Positions 47,132 through 56,805 are shown, counted from the stretch's first letter. The stretch: 64,000 bases of DNA from [Synechococcus] sp. NIES-970 (GCA_002356215.1 AP017959.1:2000195-2064194); one strand, 5' to 3'. The notes: generated by a model from the sequence alone, not told the origin. Numbers and translations are program-made.

Positions 47132-48586
47132 GTGTTGGCGTTTGGAAGTAATCAGCCGATTCGGTTCGGTACAGATGGTTGGCGGGGTATTATCGCGGCG
47201 GACTTCACCTTTGAGCGGGTGCAACGGGTGGCGATCGCCTCGGCCCAGATTTTGCAGAAAAATTTTGCTGACCAAGCGGTAGATAACACTATTATCGTGG
47301 GCTATGACCGCCGTTTTCTCGCCGATGAATTTGCCCTAGCCGCCGCCGAGGCGATCCAGAAAGCGGGATTCCGGGTATTGTTGGCCAATAGCTTTGCGCC
47401 AACGCCAGCCCTGAGCTATGCCGCCCATTACCAGAAAGCCCTGGGGGCGATCGCCTTAACCGCTAGCCATAACCCAGCGGGTTATCTGGGCCTCAAGGTC
47501 AAGGGTGCTTTTGGGGGGTCGGTTTCGGAGGCGATCACGGCTCAGATTGAAGCCCTTTTAGACGCCAATGAAACACTAACCGCGTCAAATTCCGGCAGCT
47601 TAGAATACTTTGACCCTTGGCAAGATTATTGTGCGGGCCTGCAACAATTGGTGGATCTAGAAAAAATTCGTCAGGCGATCGCCCAGGGCAGATTGCAAGT
47701 TTTTGCCGATGTGATGTATGGCACGGCAGCGGGGGGACTCACCCAGTTACTCAATGAAACGGTCCAAGAAATTCACTGTGAGCCGGATCCCCTCTTTGGT
47801 GGTCGGCCTCCGGAACCTTTAGAAAAGCATCTATCTCAATTACAACGGACGATCCGCGCCGCCCATCACAAAAATCCAAGGGCAATCCAGGTGGGTTTTG
47901 TGTTCGATGGGGACAGCGATCGCATTGCGGCAGTATCTGGGGATGGCCAGTTCCTCAGCTCCCAGAAGCTGATCCCGATTCTTTTGGCGCACTTGTCCCA
48001 AAATCGCCATTACCCAGGGGAAGTGGTGAAAACGGTCAGCGGTTCTGATTTGATCCCCCGCTTGAGTGAAGTTTATGGTTTGCCCGTCTTTGAAACCCCT
48101 ATCGGCTACAAATACATTGCCGAACGGATGCAAGCGACCCAGGTGCTCCTCGGTGGGGAAGAATCTGGGGGCATTGGCTATGGCCACCATATTCCGGAGC
48201 GGGACGCGTTGCTGGCAGCGTTGTATCTCCTGGAGGCGATCGCCACTTTCGATCAGGATTTGGGAGATCTGTATCAAACTCTCCAAAACAAGGCCAATTT
48301 TTACGCTGCCTACGACCGCATCGATCTGCATCTACGGGATTTTTCCAGCCGCGATCGCCTATTAAAGATCTTGGCGACGGAACCGCCCCAGGCGATCGCC
48401 AACCGAGAGGTCATCCACTGCGATACGAAGGACGGTTATAAGTTCCGCTTGGCAGATCAAAGTTGGCTCCTGGTTCGCTTTAGTGGCACTGAACCAGTTC
48501 TACGCCTTTATTGTGAAGCCAAAAATTTAGAGGCCGTGCAGGAAATTCTTACCTGGGCCGCAACCTGGGCCGAAGCCGCCAACTAA
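47132..48586 (+). CDS. Phosphoglucomutase/phosphomannomutase family enzyme
   Basis: Alpha-D-phosphohexomutase of 484 aa beginning at GTG 47132. RFGTDGWRGIIAADF near 10, the phosphoserine loop ALTASHNPAGYLGLKVKG near 109, the metal loop FDGDSDRIAAVSG near 257, the sugar loop GGEESGGIGYG near 344, and the phosphate-binding FSGTEPVLRLYCEA near the end. It interconverts hexose 1- and 6-phosphates for glycogen, nucleotide sugars or polysaccharide. The exact substrate is not told by sequence. Confidence 0.88.
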   Translation: MLAFGSNQPIRFGTDGWRGIIAADFTFERVQRVAIASAQILQKNFADQAVDNTIIVGYDRRFLADEFALAAAEAIQKAGFRVLLANSFAPTPALSYAAHYQKALGAIALTASHNPAGYLGLKVKGAFGGSVSEAITAQIEALLDANETLTASNSGSLEYFDPWQDYCAGLQQLVDLEKIRQAIAQGRLQVFADVMYGTAAGGLTQLLNETVQEIHCEPDPLFGGRPPEPLEKHLSQLQRTIRAAHHKNPRAIQVGFVFDGDSDRIAAVSGDGQFLSSQKLIPILLAHLSQNRHYPGEVVKTVSGSDLIPRLSEVYGLPVFETPIGYKYIAERMQATQVLLGGEESGGIGYGHHIPERDALLAALYLLEAIATFDQDLGDLYQTLQNKANFYAAYDRIDLHLRDFSSRDRLLKILATEPPQAIANREVIHCDTKDGYKFRLADQSWLLVRFSGTEPVLRLYCEAKNLEAVQEILTWAATWAEAAN

Positions 48587-48592
48587 AAAACT

Positions 48593-48621
48593 GGGGAGTC
48601 GGCAGCGGCTCCCCTTTCTGG
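48593..48621 (+). terminator. Weak terminator after the phosphohexomutase gene
   Basis: GGGGAG pairs with CTCCCC, followed by TTTCTGG. The T-run is short. Confidence 0.5.
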
Positions 48622-48664
48622 TTCGCCTTCCTTGGTAGACTGAAACAAATTCCCCCAGATTTCC

Positions 48665-49177
48665 ATGAAGCGCTGTTTTTTCGCTATTTTGTTGGCTACT
48701 TTTAGCCTTGGGCAAACCCAGGCGATCGCCCTGCCTGCCTGTGATGCCGAATTGCCCGAAATTACAGCACAACTCCTCGAAGATTTACCCAGCTATGGTA
48801 ACCGGGTGATCCAGCGAGCTCGCAACCTCAACCGCAGTGAAGACAGCTGGAGTTATATCATTACTGCCAGCATGGGTGACTTGCGCCCCTTACCCTTGCG
48901 TAACCGCCAATTTACCGCCGCGACCACCGACACCACTGAACAAATCTTCTTCACCACCCTCGAAAATCAGTATGCCCGTACCCGCCGGATTAGTTTTGAA
49001 AACTACTACTGGCTTTTTCTCACCCCGACAAAAAATGGTTGGGCGATCGCTCAGGTGCTTTCTAGTCTCGCCAATACCGATCCAAATGAACCGGCTAACC
49101 CCCCCCGGGACGCCTCCCAAGGTTCTATCGGTCAGGCCGTCAGACTCTGGCTCCGGGACTTTAATGCTCAGTGTTAA
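48665..49177 (+). CDS. Exported 170-aa protein (cyanobacterial, unknown function)
   Basis: Signal peptide KRCFFAILLATFSLGQTQAIA followed by a mature part with two cysteines (ALPACDAEL and the last residues NAQC), which could form a disulfide. The segment LLEDLPSYGNRVIQRARNLNRSEDSWSYIITASMGDLRPLPLRNRQ and EQIFFTTLENQYARTRRISFENYYWLFLTPTKNGWAIAQVLSS looks like a conserved compact domain. No enzyme motif is visible. It follows the phosphohexomutase by 78 bases and may be independent. Confidence 0.6.
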   Translation: MKRCFFAILLATFSLGQTQAIALPACDAELPEITAQLLEDLPSYGNRVIQRARNLNRSEDSWSYIITASMGDLRPLPLRNRQFTAATTDTTEQIFFTTLENQYARTRRISFENYYWLFLTPTKNGWAIAQVLSSLANTDPNEPANPPRDASQGSIGQAVRLWLRDFNAQC

Positions 49178-49480
49178 GCATCACTATCAAATTTGAGTAG
49201 AGCAGTTCAAAACAATACCCAACATTAACTTTGAGCTGTTTAAAACCGCTAAAGGTAAGCAGAAATACAAAAAGATTTACTAAAATAGTAATCATATAAA
49301 AATGATAATATCACCCTTCAACTTTAACAAAATTTCATATTTTTCTTTTTCATATTTCTAGAAAATCTGTTAATATTCCGGGGAATCTAGCGCAAAACAC
49401 ACTGATTAGCTTCAATACTCTAATCTATTTGTTCGCTCCATCAGCCTAGATTTATTCACCCATCATCAATACATTCCCCA
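49178..49480. other. AT-rich region before the exported 325-aa gene
   Basis: No gene seen. The 303 bases are much richer in A and T than the left side and hold no HIP1 octamer; they mark the start of the second AT-rich patch. The promoter of the next gene should be here. Confidence 0.4.
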
Positions 49481-50458
49481 ATGAAAAAACTTGTATTTCA
49501 ACTCCTAGGTTGTACTACAACAATTGCCACGGCTTCCCTCCTAGTAAACAACCCAGCTGTTGCTGATACCGTTTCCGGTGCCGCAGTTTTTGTTTCTGGT
49601 GGTGATGCAATCTCTGCCTATGCCTTAGAACTAGATAGCCCTGGCAGTCGATTTAACTCTGCTGAGCTTAACTTGGGCTATCGTCCACTAGATGTTGGCC
49701 AACTGTTTAATGTTGGTAATGCTCTGTATGGCAACATTCTCAATCCAGGAACGACAACAGGATTAGTCCCCCCCCCAGAAGTACCTGGTGCCACTGGTAT
49801 TGGTAGTTTAGCTGCCTTTCTTGCGCAAAATAATCTCACTGTTGTTGGTGGTGCCCCTAAAATTCAAGAAACTATTGCTCAGCTCAACCAATTAAATGAT
49901 GGTACTGGTGTAAATCTTGATGAAATTCAGTGGACATTAGCTACAGCTAACAGTATCTGTGCAGGAGATTTAACTTCTCTGACACCAGCAGAAAATCCTG
50001 TTTGTTTGGATATTGCAGCGGTTGCACCAATCACTGTGACAAATGATGGTTTTGTCGTTGCAAATGTTGAGTTGACTGGTTCCTTTGATCCGACCGTTAT
50101 TCTCTCTGATTTCCTCGAATATGCAGAGTTTGTCTCCCAAGACGTGAGAAATTCTTCCATCGTCCTGGCTAATGGTGTTACCGCAGCAGAACTTGCTCCT
50201 TATATTGATGGTATTCTCCAATATGCCATCCTGGAGGCGACCCAGGGGGGAGCTTCTTTAGAGCAGGTTATCGCTACCGTTTTTGATAATCCCAACCTAA
50301 CTACCGACACGAAGAACGCTATATTCCAGGCTTTATCTGAAGGTGGATATCTTGAAGGCTTGTCTGCTAATGGCAATATCACAGATATCGAAGCGCTTTT
50401 AGGCTTTGATATCAATGATGTCAATATTGCTGCTGGCCTCCTCAGCGCAATTCCATAG
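49481..50458 (+). CDS. Exported 325-aa protein of unknown family
   Basis: ATG 49481 starts a signal peptide (KKLVFQLLGCTTTIATASLLVNNPAVA, cleavage near ADT). The mature part is acidic and rich in Asn, Gly, Ala and Leu. It includes SGAAVFVSGGDAISAYALELDSPG, NLGYRPLDVGQLFNVGNALYGNIL, and pairs of helix-like segments late in the chain (ILQYAILEATQGGASLEQVI; NITDIEALLGFDINDVNIAAGLLSAI). It may bind or fold at the cell surface; no known motif is seen. Codon use is AT-rich. Convergent with the large outer-membrane gene, sharing a terminator region. Confidence 0.6.
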   Translation: MKKLVFQLLGCTTTIATASLLVNNPAVADTVSGAAVFVSGGDAISAYALELDSPGSRFNSAELNLGYRPLDVGQLFNVGNALYGNILNPGTTTGLVPPPEVPGATGIGSLAAFLAQNNLTVVGGAPKIQETIAQLNQLNDGTGVNLDEIQWTLATANSICAGDLTSLTPAENPVCLDIAAVAPITVTNDGFVVANVELTGSFDPTVILSDFLEYAEFVSQDVRNSSIVLANGVTAAELAPYIDGILQYAILEATQGGASLEQVIATVFDNPNLTTDTKNAIFQALSEGGYLEGLSANGNITDIEALLGFDINDVNIAAGLLSAIP

Positions 50459-50520
50459 GAAACCTTCCTAGATATTTGGAGGTAATTCTTACCTTCTAAA
50501 AGCTCAATATTCAAGAGACA

Positions 50521-50556
50521 AAGAGACATAATTTTAAATTAATGTCTCTTTTTTAT
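50521..50556 (+). terminator. Terminator of the exported 325-aa gene
   Basis: AAGAGACAT (50521-50529) pairs perfectly with ATGTCTCTT (50542-50550), then T-rich sequence follows. Confidence 0.85.
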
Positions 50557-50561
50557 TTTAA

Positions 50562-53500
50562 TTAAAAAACAAATCGACTGCGAAATTCAAAATTCAAACC
50601 AGTATCACTTGTTCCAATTCTACCCTCATAAAATGAGGTTCTATTTCTTGTCGAATCGTAACGTAAAATAAGCCCTAATGAGGATTCATCTGTACGCTGA
50701 CCTAGACCGGAGATTCTATTGCTAAAATTTTGCGCATAAATACCCGCTGAAATATTTTGAGTGAGCCTTTGTCTTGCCACTAAGCTCGTAAAAATCTGCT
50801 CACCGATTTCCAAACGATTGATAATACTTAAACCTGACCGCCAACCAATCTGCCCATCTAATAGCCCCACCCAATTTTGTAAATTCCTATTTTCGTCAGT
50901 GCTGCGATCGCCTTGGGAATAGAATAATGTTGGCCGCAAAGTCCAGCCCACCCTAGATCGTTGCTCACTATACTCATAACCTAGAGTTACATTAAAGCGT
51001 CTTTGGGTGTCTGTATTAAAGCGTAACGTCGGCCCATAGTTTTTTACTCCTACTGTCATAGAGCTTTCATTAATGATTGGTTTTTCCTGGATCGCATTAG
51101 CAAAACCTCTTAGATAACCACCAATTGTCGGCTCATTATTCTCAATGATTTTTTCTCTGATACCAGGGGCTGTTTGATTATTGAATGTAGCCCAAATACC
51201 GGCATTTAAGTTGTAGTACCAGAGACCAGAAGAAGCGGCATAAGCTAGCTCTATTGTCGGAACATAAGTGGTACCTTCGTAAATAGAGGTTAGAGATTCA
51301 ATTCGATCTATTTGAGCAATATTAATCCGATCAAAAGCGATGTCAGACGTTTTAATTGCGCTTGGCAAACTACTAAATTGAGTGGAGTCTGTCGTCAAGC
51401 TTTGTACAAATTGTTGCCCACTGGGTGTTGTTAAGATAATCTGAGTCCCAAATGTTGTGCGCGGCGTATCAGAAATAATGCTAGAAGCTACTCCTGTTTG
51501 CTCCATTTCTCCTGGTGTTTCAAACAAGCGATCTTCTGGTGAGGGAATACTAATAAAAGTGAGTTTTCCAAATTGCGAGATATCAACTTCGGAAAAAAAA
51601 GGTTGTCCTGGCGTTGAGCTTAATTGCTGCTCTTGCGTAACTTGTATTCGTCGCGGATAAAGGCCAGTGCGGATCTGCCATAACCCAGAGCTCTGGGGTG
51701 TTGTGTGGCTATTGAAGGTTAATCGTCCTGATGTTTGTGCGATATTTGTATTAAAATCAGCATACAAAAGACTTTTATCCAAGCGTAAACCAAGTTCTCG
51801 TAATTCTTGAGGCGTAGCTTTTGTATTTAGACCAGCAGGAAGCCCTCCTTGATCAAAAATATCTTTTGCTGTGTTTAATGAATCTCGAACACCATTATCA
51901 TCAATTATTTCAAAAACTCCTCCCAAAAGTAGGCCAGTTGTCATATTTAAAGACTGAATGTCATCGAGTTCATCTCCCCAATCGCCTACCGCAAAAGCAA
52001 AACCAGGATTAGCAAAGATTTCGGTAAAGGTAGCGGCAGGTTCTTCTGGATGATAGGTAATGGCAGCACGCTTATGAGGACGACTAACATACCCTTGATA
52101 CCAATTTGTAAACTCCCTAAAAATTCTTGAATTTTCAAGACGCGGACTACGTCGTACCCCATTCCATAATAAAGAGTTTAAATAGCGACGTTCATATTCT
52201 TTGCCAGTTAAATCTGGATTCACTAAAACATTAAGCAGATCAAGATTTTCAAAGTCATCGAAGGGACGAGCAAACTTCACCCCTGGTACAGAAGTGAATT
52301 CTAAGTTAATGGTAGTGCTCTCTCCTGTAAGCAGATCACCAAAGACAATCCCTGTATTTGTTAAATTTTCTCGGGGAATGAATGCACCTTCTCGTAAATC
52401 AACATCTCCATCCAATAATTTACTGAGATTACTCGTGGGAAAGCCTTGTAAAATAATTGGTGTTCGTTCATCTTCTAAGCCTTCAAATAAATTCTTTCCG
52501 CCTTGTGTAGAGTTAGTGGATGTTTCTCCTAATCCTGGTGGAGAATTTAGAATTTCACTAATATCAATGACATTAGGGCTGTTGAAATCAATGCCACTAT
52601 TAATAATGACTTGACCCGAAAGGCCTTCATTAGATGTCACCTGAGCAGCAAATGCTGCAATATCTGCTTGACGTAATTCTTCAATTGGCAGCACGTCTGC
52701 TGTGCTAGATCCATCCTCGCGAATTCTTGGGATATTCCAAACCGCTTGTAAGCCAAAAAATGAAATTTCTTGGCGAAAATCACGGGTTTCTCTAATATCA
52801 GTTGTCTGCCCCTGATACTGAATTCCCCCAACCCAACCTTTAGTTTCAAATATAATTCTATTATTAGGAAGAGTCCAATAAAATTGACTTTCTTGTGGAA
52901 AGAAGCCATAGGTGGCTTTATCTATAATAAAGTCACTTTCATCGCTCCGAATATCAAGCTGTCCATAGTTCTCTAAATTAAAAGGATTAAATTGAGTGGG
53001 TTCGAAGGTGATATTATCGGTAGGGTCAATTAAAAATGGATATCTTTGAGAGCTAATATCTAGAGAACGCAACATAAATCGTTGCAATAGTTCTTTTCTT
53101 CGACTAATATTTTCAGATTCTGCAACTGCTTCTCGAATATCTTGCCCTAGGGCTTCTGTATCTTGTTCTTCCGAATTTTGTTGAATTGGCAGATCAGGAA
53201 CAAGCCCATCCCTAAATTTTATTTGCTCTGGACTTATTTGACTATCATTAAACAAGACTGAATCCAGGATTACTTGGGAAATAAATTCGGATTTTTCATG
53301 ATTAGGTATTTTTTTCTCCAATTCATGGGGTTCAGAATACCCCAAAAAAAATATTCTCTGGGGAAATACCCCGTAGTCTGAAGTTTCACGTAAAAAATTT
53401 TGCTTTAGTTCATTATTGTTTTGTGGACTTTCAATAATTGATGATTGCTGTTGTGAAGATCTTGATTGAGTACCTTGATATGAAACGCTAGTCTTTGGAG

Positions 53501-53594
53501 GATAAACTGCCGCTATACTTATGGTTTTTTTGACCCCTGAATATCCCAGAAAAAAGACCATTAAAAATAATGTGATTGACTTTTTGGCCGCCAT
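50562..53594 (-). CDS. Large probable outer-membrane protein (about 1010 aa)
   Basis: From ATG 53594 the product has about 1010 aa; a TTG 15 codons earlier is weaker. An N-terminal hydrophobic signal (KKSITLFLMVFFLGYSGV) is followed by a Gln/Asn/Ser-rich low-complexity part (about 30-150) and a long central region of unknown fold (for example GKNLFEGLEDERTPIILQGFPTSNLSKLLDGDVDLREGAFIPRENL). The last 250 residues have alternating strands (VGVKNYGPTLRFNTDTQRRFNVTLGYEYSEQR, WVGLLDGQIGWRSGLSII, ISAGIYAQNFSNRISG). The chain ends LNFEFRSRFVF with the terminal Phe of outer-membrane barrels. AT-rich; only one HIP1 octamer is obvious, near 50905. Family not recognised. Confidence 0.6.
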   Translation of the reverse strand: MAAKKSITLFLMVFFLGYSGVKKTISIAAVYPPKTSVSYQGTQSRSSQQQSSIIESPQNNNELKQNFLRETSDYGVFPQRIFFLGYSEPHELEKKIPNHEKSEFISQVILDSVLFNDSQISPEQIKFRDGLVPDLPIQQNSEEQDTEALGQDIREAVAESENISRRKELLQRFMLRSLDISSQRYPFLIDPTDNITFEPTQFNPFNLENYGQLDIRSDESDFIIDKATYGFFPQESQFYWTLPNNRIIFETKGWVGGIQYQGQTTDIRETRDFRQEISFFGLQAVWNIPRIREDGSSTADVLPIEELRQADIAAFAAQVTSNEGLSGQVIINSGIDFNSPNVIDISEILNSPPGLGETSTNSTQGGKNLFEGLEDERTPIILQGFPTSNLSKLLDGDVDLREGAFIPRENLTNTGIVFGDLLTGESTTINLEFTSVPGVKFARPFDDFENLDLLNVLVNPDLTGKEYERRYLNSLLWNGVRRSPRLENSRIFREFTNWYQGYVSRPHKRAAITYHPEEPAATFTEIFANPGFAFAVGDWGDELDDIQSLNMTTGLLLGGVFEIIDDNGVRDSLNTAKDIFDQGGLPAGLNTKATPQELRELGLRLDKSLLYADFNTNIAQTSGRLTFNSHTTPQSSGLWQIRTGLYPRRIQVTQEQQLSSTPGQPFFSEVDISQFGKLTFISIPSPEDRLFETPGEMEQTGVASSIISDTPRTTFGTQIILTTPSGQQFVQSLTTDSTQFSSLPSAIKTSDIAFDRINIAQIDRIESLTSIYEGTTYVPTIELAYAASSGLWYYNLNAGIWATFNNQTAPGIREKIIENNEPTIGGYLRGFANAIQEKPIINESSMTVGVKNYGPTLRFNTDTQRRFNVTLGYEYSEQRSRVGWTLRPTLFYSQGDRSTDENRNLQNWVGLLDGQIGWRSGLSIINRLEIGEQIFTSLVARQRLTQNISAGIYAQNFSNRISGLGQRTDESSLGLILRYDSTRNRTSFYEGRIGTSDTGLNFEFRSRFVF

Positions 53595-54109
53595 GCTTAT
53601 GTAATTTGGATTACCTTGTTGATAGACAACTTTAGACAAATAATCTTACTTTCTATCATCTTTTTTATATTTATACTGTACATATCAACAATTGTTACGA
53701 ACACAAGTATTTTTATGGATGGATCATTCGATTTTGCTTTCCTAAGAAATCAATTGTTTTAAGTGAATTTAAAATAAGCTTTCTAAATAAGATTGATTAG
53801 AATCCAAAATACCCCGAGGGTTTAGGAATACAGCCTTTGTCTAACAGAGAATTTCTCATCTAGGACTATTCATATTGAATCCCTTCATTTTTTGGAGAAT
53901 CAACTTTATGGGCTATTGTTTACGAAAGATTGAGGATTGCTATCAAGATTTATCGGTTTATTATGTGGAGCTGGCTTTATCGTTGTGAGCTTCCGGAACC
54001 TCTGACAAGGAAATATTCATGAATAAACATTAATTTTCTTTCTACACTGCTCGATGGGAGGATAATTTTCCTTTATCTTGTGGCCATTGGCTTTATAAGA
54101 AAGTGAAAT
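53595..54109. other. AT-rich intergenic region before the cupin gene
   Basis: More than 500 bases without an assured gene and without HIP1 octamers. A 26-codon frame (53908-53988) has a fair GGAG seven bases upstream but no other support. No tRNA-like fold was recognised. Confidence 0.4.
53908..53988 (+). CDS. Possible 26-aa small protein
   Basis: ATG 53908 with GGAG at 53894-53897 opens a frame encoding MGYCLRKIEDCYQDLSVYY and seven more residues, to a TGA at 53986. Nothing else supports it; it may be chance. Confidence 0.15.
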   Translation: MGYCLRKIEDCYQDLSVYYVELALSL

Positions 54110-54595
54110 ATGATGCTCAACCTTCGTTTTCATGTTTTAGCTAGCTGCACCCTGGCGATCGCCAGTACGATCTCGCAACCAACAGTCCTCAGCGCCCATC
54201 CTGTTGATCATGGGGGGCACGAGCATGAAATAGCCCAGCAAACTACGATGCCAACGCTTCCCCCTGGGCCAAACACAATGTTAAGGGCTCCAGTGACGAT
54301 CGCCGATGGTTTAGAGGTTATTATTTCCGATGTAATCATTCCCCCAGGGAGCAGCTTGCCCCTCCATTACCATCCTGGTGAAGAATTTATTTATCTGCTC
54401 GAAGGCTCCGTAATCCATATCGAAACTGGAAAACCAGACCAACTGCTCCAAGCCGGGGATACCCTAGTGATTCCCCCCTATGCGCCCCATGCACCCGAAG
54501 GAGGGCCAGAGGGCGGACGAGCCATCGTTTTTCGTGTTCATGTTGCAGGAGAACCAGAGCGTATTTTTGTAGAAGAAGAATCAGCACAAGATTAG
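54110..54595 (+). CDS. Exported cupin-domain protein
   Basis: A 161-aa precursor whose signal region LRFHVLASCTLAIASTISQPTVLSA ends before HPVDHGGHEHE, a His-rich segment. The cupin fold is plain: motif 1 GSSLPLHYHPGEEFIYLLEGSVIHIETG (about 83-110) with two His and a Glu as metal ligands, and motif 2 LVIPPYAPHAPEGGPEGG (about 122-139) with the last His. Small single-domain cupins bind Mn, Fe or Ni, but enzyme or binding role is unknown. It begins a run of three rightward genes with short gaps. Confidence 0.8.
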   Translation: MMLNLRFHVLASCTLAIASTISQPTVLSAHPVDHGGHEHEIAQQTTMPTLPPGPNTMLRAPVTIADGLEVIISDVIIPPGSSLPLHYHPGEEFIYLLEGSVIHIETGKPDQLLQAGDTLVIPPYAPHAPEGGPEGGRAIVFRVHVAGEPERIFVEEESAQD

Positions 54596-54645
54596 GGCAA
54601 CATTCTACATCATGACCCAGGGGATTAACATTTCGTTCTAAAAAT

Positions 54646-55782
54646 ATGAAATTTTGCCAGCAACTCATTGGGAGTGTGGGATGTATTTTTCTTCTTGGGG
54701 GGAGTCGGGCCGAGGCTTTTATGACTCATCTCATCCCCGGTCATGAATACCTCACCCTCTTCGCTTTAGAGCAGCTTCAGAATAATGATGATCCATTGAT
54801 TCGCCATTTCTATGGCACACCATTGGGCAATATTGATTATCTGGCGCATCCTTTGTTCGAGGGGAATACCTTAGTAGATTTCCCGGGGCTAAATCGGGCC
54901 TTTGGGGAACAACTACTGCAAATTTTGCTCGGGGAAGCGTGGGATCAACTTCCTAGGGTAGAACAGGAGGCAATATTTCTTGGGATGGTACGTCATGACG
55001 ATAACTATACCCAAGTAATGAATTTCACCCGTAATTATCTGGGAATAGGTAAAGAGGAAGCTGTGAGTGCTTACACTTCTTGCACCCTGTCTCAAAATTT
55101 TATTAAAGGGGCGGTTCTAGAAGCAGTTAGGGCTATGACCGCAGAGTCCAGCCCATTGCCTGAATCGATGATTTCTGAGCGTCGTCAACGTAAACAGACA
55201 GGACTGAAATTTGTCGGGGCAGCCCTCCATACTTTGCAGGATTCTTTTTCTAAAGCTCACACCAAGCGGCATTCAGAAACGTGGTTAATTGAAGATGTCT
55301 GTAGTTATCGCTTGGCTTATTTGGGTCGTAACCTTGAAACCGGTTTGACGGTGGGCTGTGTCCATACCCATTTTCCATTTGAGAAAGATTTTGGCGGCGG
55401 TTCTCTAGTGGTGGATGATCAAATCTGGAACCGGGGTCAAGCGGACTGTGAAATCCACGAAAATGGCCGCTTAGTCAAAAGTTTTGCCTGCTTAAAGGAT
55501 GAAACCCAAATGGCTGTCGTTGTCACCCGGGATTTTCTCGTGTTTTTAGTGCCGATTTTGAATGAGGCGCTCTGGCAACGACCAATCGATTATGACAATC
55601 TTGAAACTGCATTGACTAACTTTTTACGGACTTATCACCCAGACCCTGCGCTAATGGCAGCTGGTCAAGGAATTATGGGTTGCGATCGCCTGGCAGATTT
55701 TTCGCCCCATACCCACTTCGATCCCCGCTCTCCAGAAGTTCAACCCGTTACAATCGACGTTGAACCGGTTCCTTTCCCGTAG
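54646..55782 (+). CDS. Exported phospholipase C/P1-nuclease-like protein
   Basis: A 378-aa precursor with signal sequence CQQLIGSVGCIFLLGGSRAEA. The mature protein has the helical zinc-enzyme pattern of the phospholipase C/S1-P1 nuclease superfamily: GHEYLTLFALEQL near the start, DDNYTQVMNF, and FVGAALHTLQDSFSKAHTKRHSETW near 200 with the expected H-x4-D-x4-H arrangement. Two further His in CVHTHFPFEKDF may add ligands. The substrate could be a phospholipid or a nucleic acid; the family assignment is by motif only. It lies 50 bases after the cupin gene and just before the dehydrogenase start, so an operon is likely. Confidence 0.65.
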   Translation: MKFCQQLIGSVGCIFLLGGSRAEAFMTHLIPGHEYLTLFALEQLQNNDDPLIRHFYGTPLGNIDYLAHPLFEGNTLVDFPGLNRAFGEQLLQILLGEAWDQLPRVEQEAIFLGMVRHDDNYTQVMNFTRNYLGIGKEEAVSAYTSCTLSQNFIKGAVLEAVRAMTAESSPLPESMISERRQRKQTGLKFVGAALHTLQDSFSKAHTKRHSETWLIEDVCSYRLAYLGRNLETGLTVGCVHTHFPFEKDFGGGSLVVDDQIWNRGQADCEIHENGRLVKSFACLKDETQMAVVVTRDFLVFLVPILNEALWQRPIDYDNLETALTNFLRTYHPDPALMAAGQGIMGCDRLADFSPHTHFDPRSPEVQPVTIDVEPVPFP

Positions 55783-55804
55783 AACTTCATGGAGATATTT
55801 TTGG

Positions 55805-56716
55805 ATGACCTTTGACCTCAGCACCATGCCGTCCCAAAGTGGCAAAAAGGCGATCGTGACTGGTGCCAACACCGGTTTGGGTTTCGAAACAGCTCTCGGT
55901 TTAGCAAAAACGGGTTGCACCGTGATTTTGGCCTGCCGTGACGACGCCAAAGCCAACACTGCCAAAACGCAAATCTTGGCGCAAGTGCCCACTGCAACCT
56001 TGGAAACAATGCCCTTGGATTTGAGTCAGTTGGCTTCAGTGAGAGCTTTTGCGGCCAGCTACCGCCAGCACCATCAAACCCTAGATCTACTCATTAACAA
56101 TGCCGGGATCATGTTTCCGCCCTATAGCCAAACGGTGGATGGCTTCGAGAGTCAATTGGGTGTGAATTATCTTGGACATTTTTTACTAACAGGTCTTTTG
56201 CTAGATCTCATGCCCGATCGCCCAGAATCACGGGTAGTTTCCCTCAGCAGCAACGCCCACAAATTCGGCCAGATCAATTTTCAAGATTTGCAATCGGAAC
56301 AAAGTTACTCAGCGACGGCAGCCTATGGTCAGAGTAAGCTAGCCTGTTTGATTTTTGCCCTGGAGCTACAGCGACGCCTCACCGCCCAAGGAAAACAGAT
56401 TCTGTCAGTAGCGGCACACCCAGGTCTTGCACCAACGGAGCTAGGACGCTATATGCCAGCATTCTTAACGAACATACTGCGTTTTACTCTCTTACCCTTG
56501 ATGGCCCATTCTGTGCCCCAGGGAGCTTTGCCCACCTTGATGGCCGCCTTAGAACCCACAGCCCAAGGGGGAGATTATTACGGGCCCCAGGGATTCGGGG
56601 AAACATCTGGCCCGCCGGGGAAAGCGTCTATGACTAGCCAAGCGCAAGATGAGGCGATCGCCCAACAGCTCTGGAAAATTTCTGAACAATTAACAGACTT
56701 TACGTTTCAAATTTAA
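55805..56716 (+). CDS. Short-chain dehydrogenase/reductase
   Basis: NADP-dependent SDR of 303 aa from ATG 55805; a start at 55760 would overlap the previous gene by 23 bases and adds atypical residues. AIVTGANTGLGFETALGLAKTGC near 15 is the cofactor motif, LLINNAGIMFPPYSQTVDGFESQLGVNYLGHFLLT the core strand, and SLSSNAH plus AYGQSKLACLIFAL (Tyr and Lys) the catalytic residues near 156. The pattern resembles retinol dehydrogenase and light-dependent protochlorophyllide reductase relatives, but the conserved Cys of that reductase is not evident. Substrate unknown. Confidence 0.85.
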   Translation: MTFDLSTMPSQSGKKAIVTGANTGLGFETALGLAKTGCTVILACRDDAKANTAKTQILAQVPTATLETMPLDLSQLASVRAFAASYRQHHQTLDLLINNAGIMFPPYSQTVDGFESQLGVNYLGHFLLTGLLLDLMPDRPESRVVSLSSNAHKFGQINFQDLQSEQSYSATAAYGQSKLACLIFALELQRRLTAQGKQILSVAAHPGLAPTELGRYMPAFLTNILRFTLLPLMAHSVPQGALPTLMAALEPTAQGGDYYGPQGFGETSGPPGKASMTSQAQDEAIAQQLWKISEQLTDFTFQI

Positions 56717-56722
56717 TAAAAA

Positions 56723-56757
56723 ACCCTAAAACTCCATCCCACCAGAGTTTTAGGGTC
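56723..56757. terminator. Bidirectional terminator after the dehydrogenase
   Basis: ACCCTAAAACTC (56723-56734) is exactly complementary to GAGTTTTAGGGT (56745-56756). The stem closes the rightward run and can also close the leftward hli cluster. Confidence 0.85.
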
Positions 56758-56805
56758 GATATTTACGATTGTTTGTAGAGAAGAGATAAAGCTGATGGAA
56801 AATGA

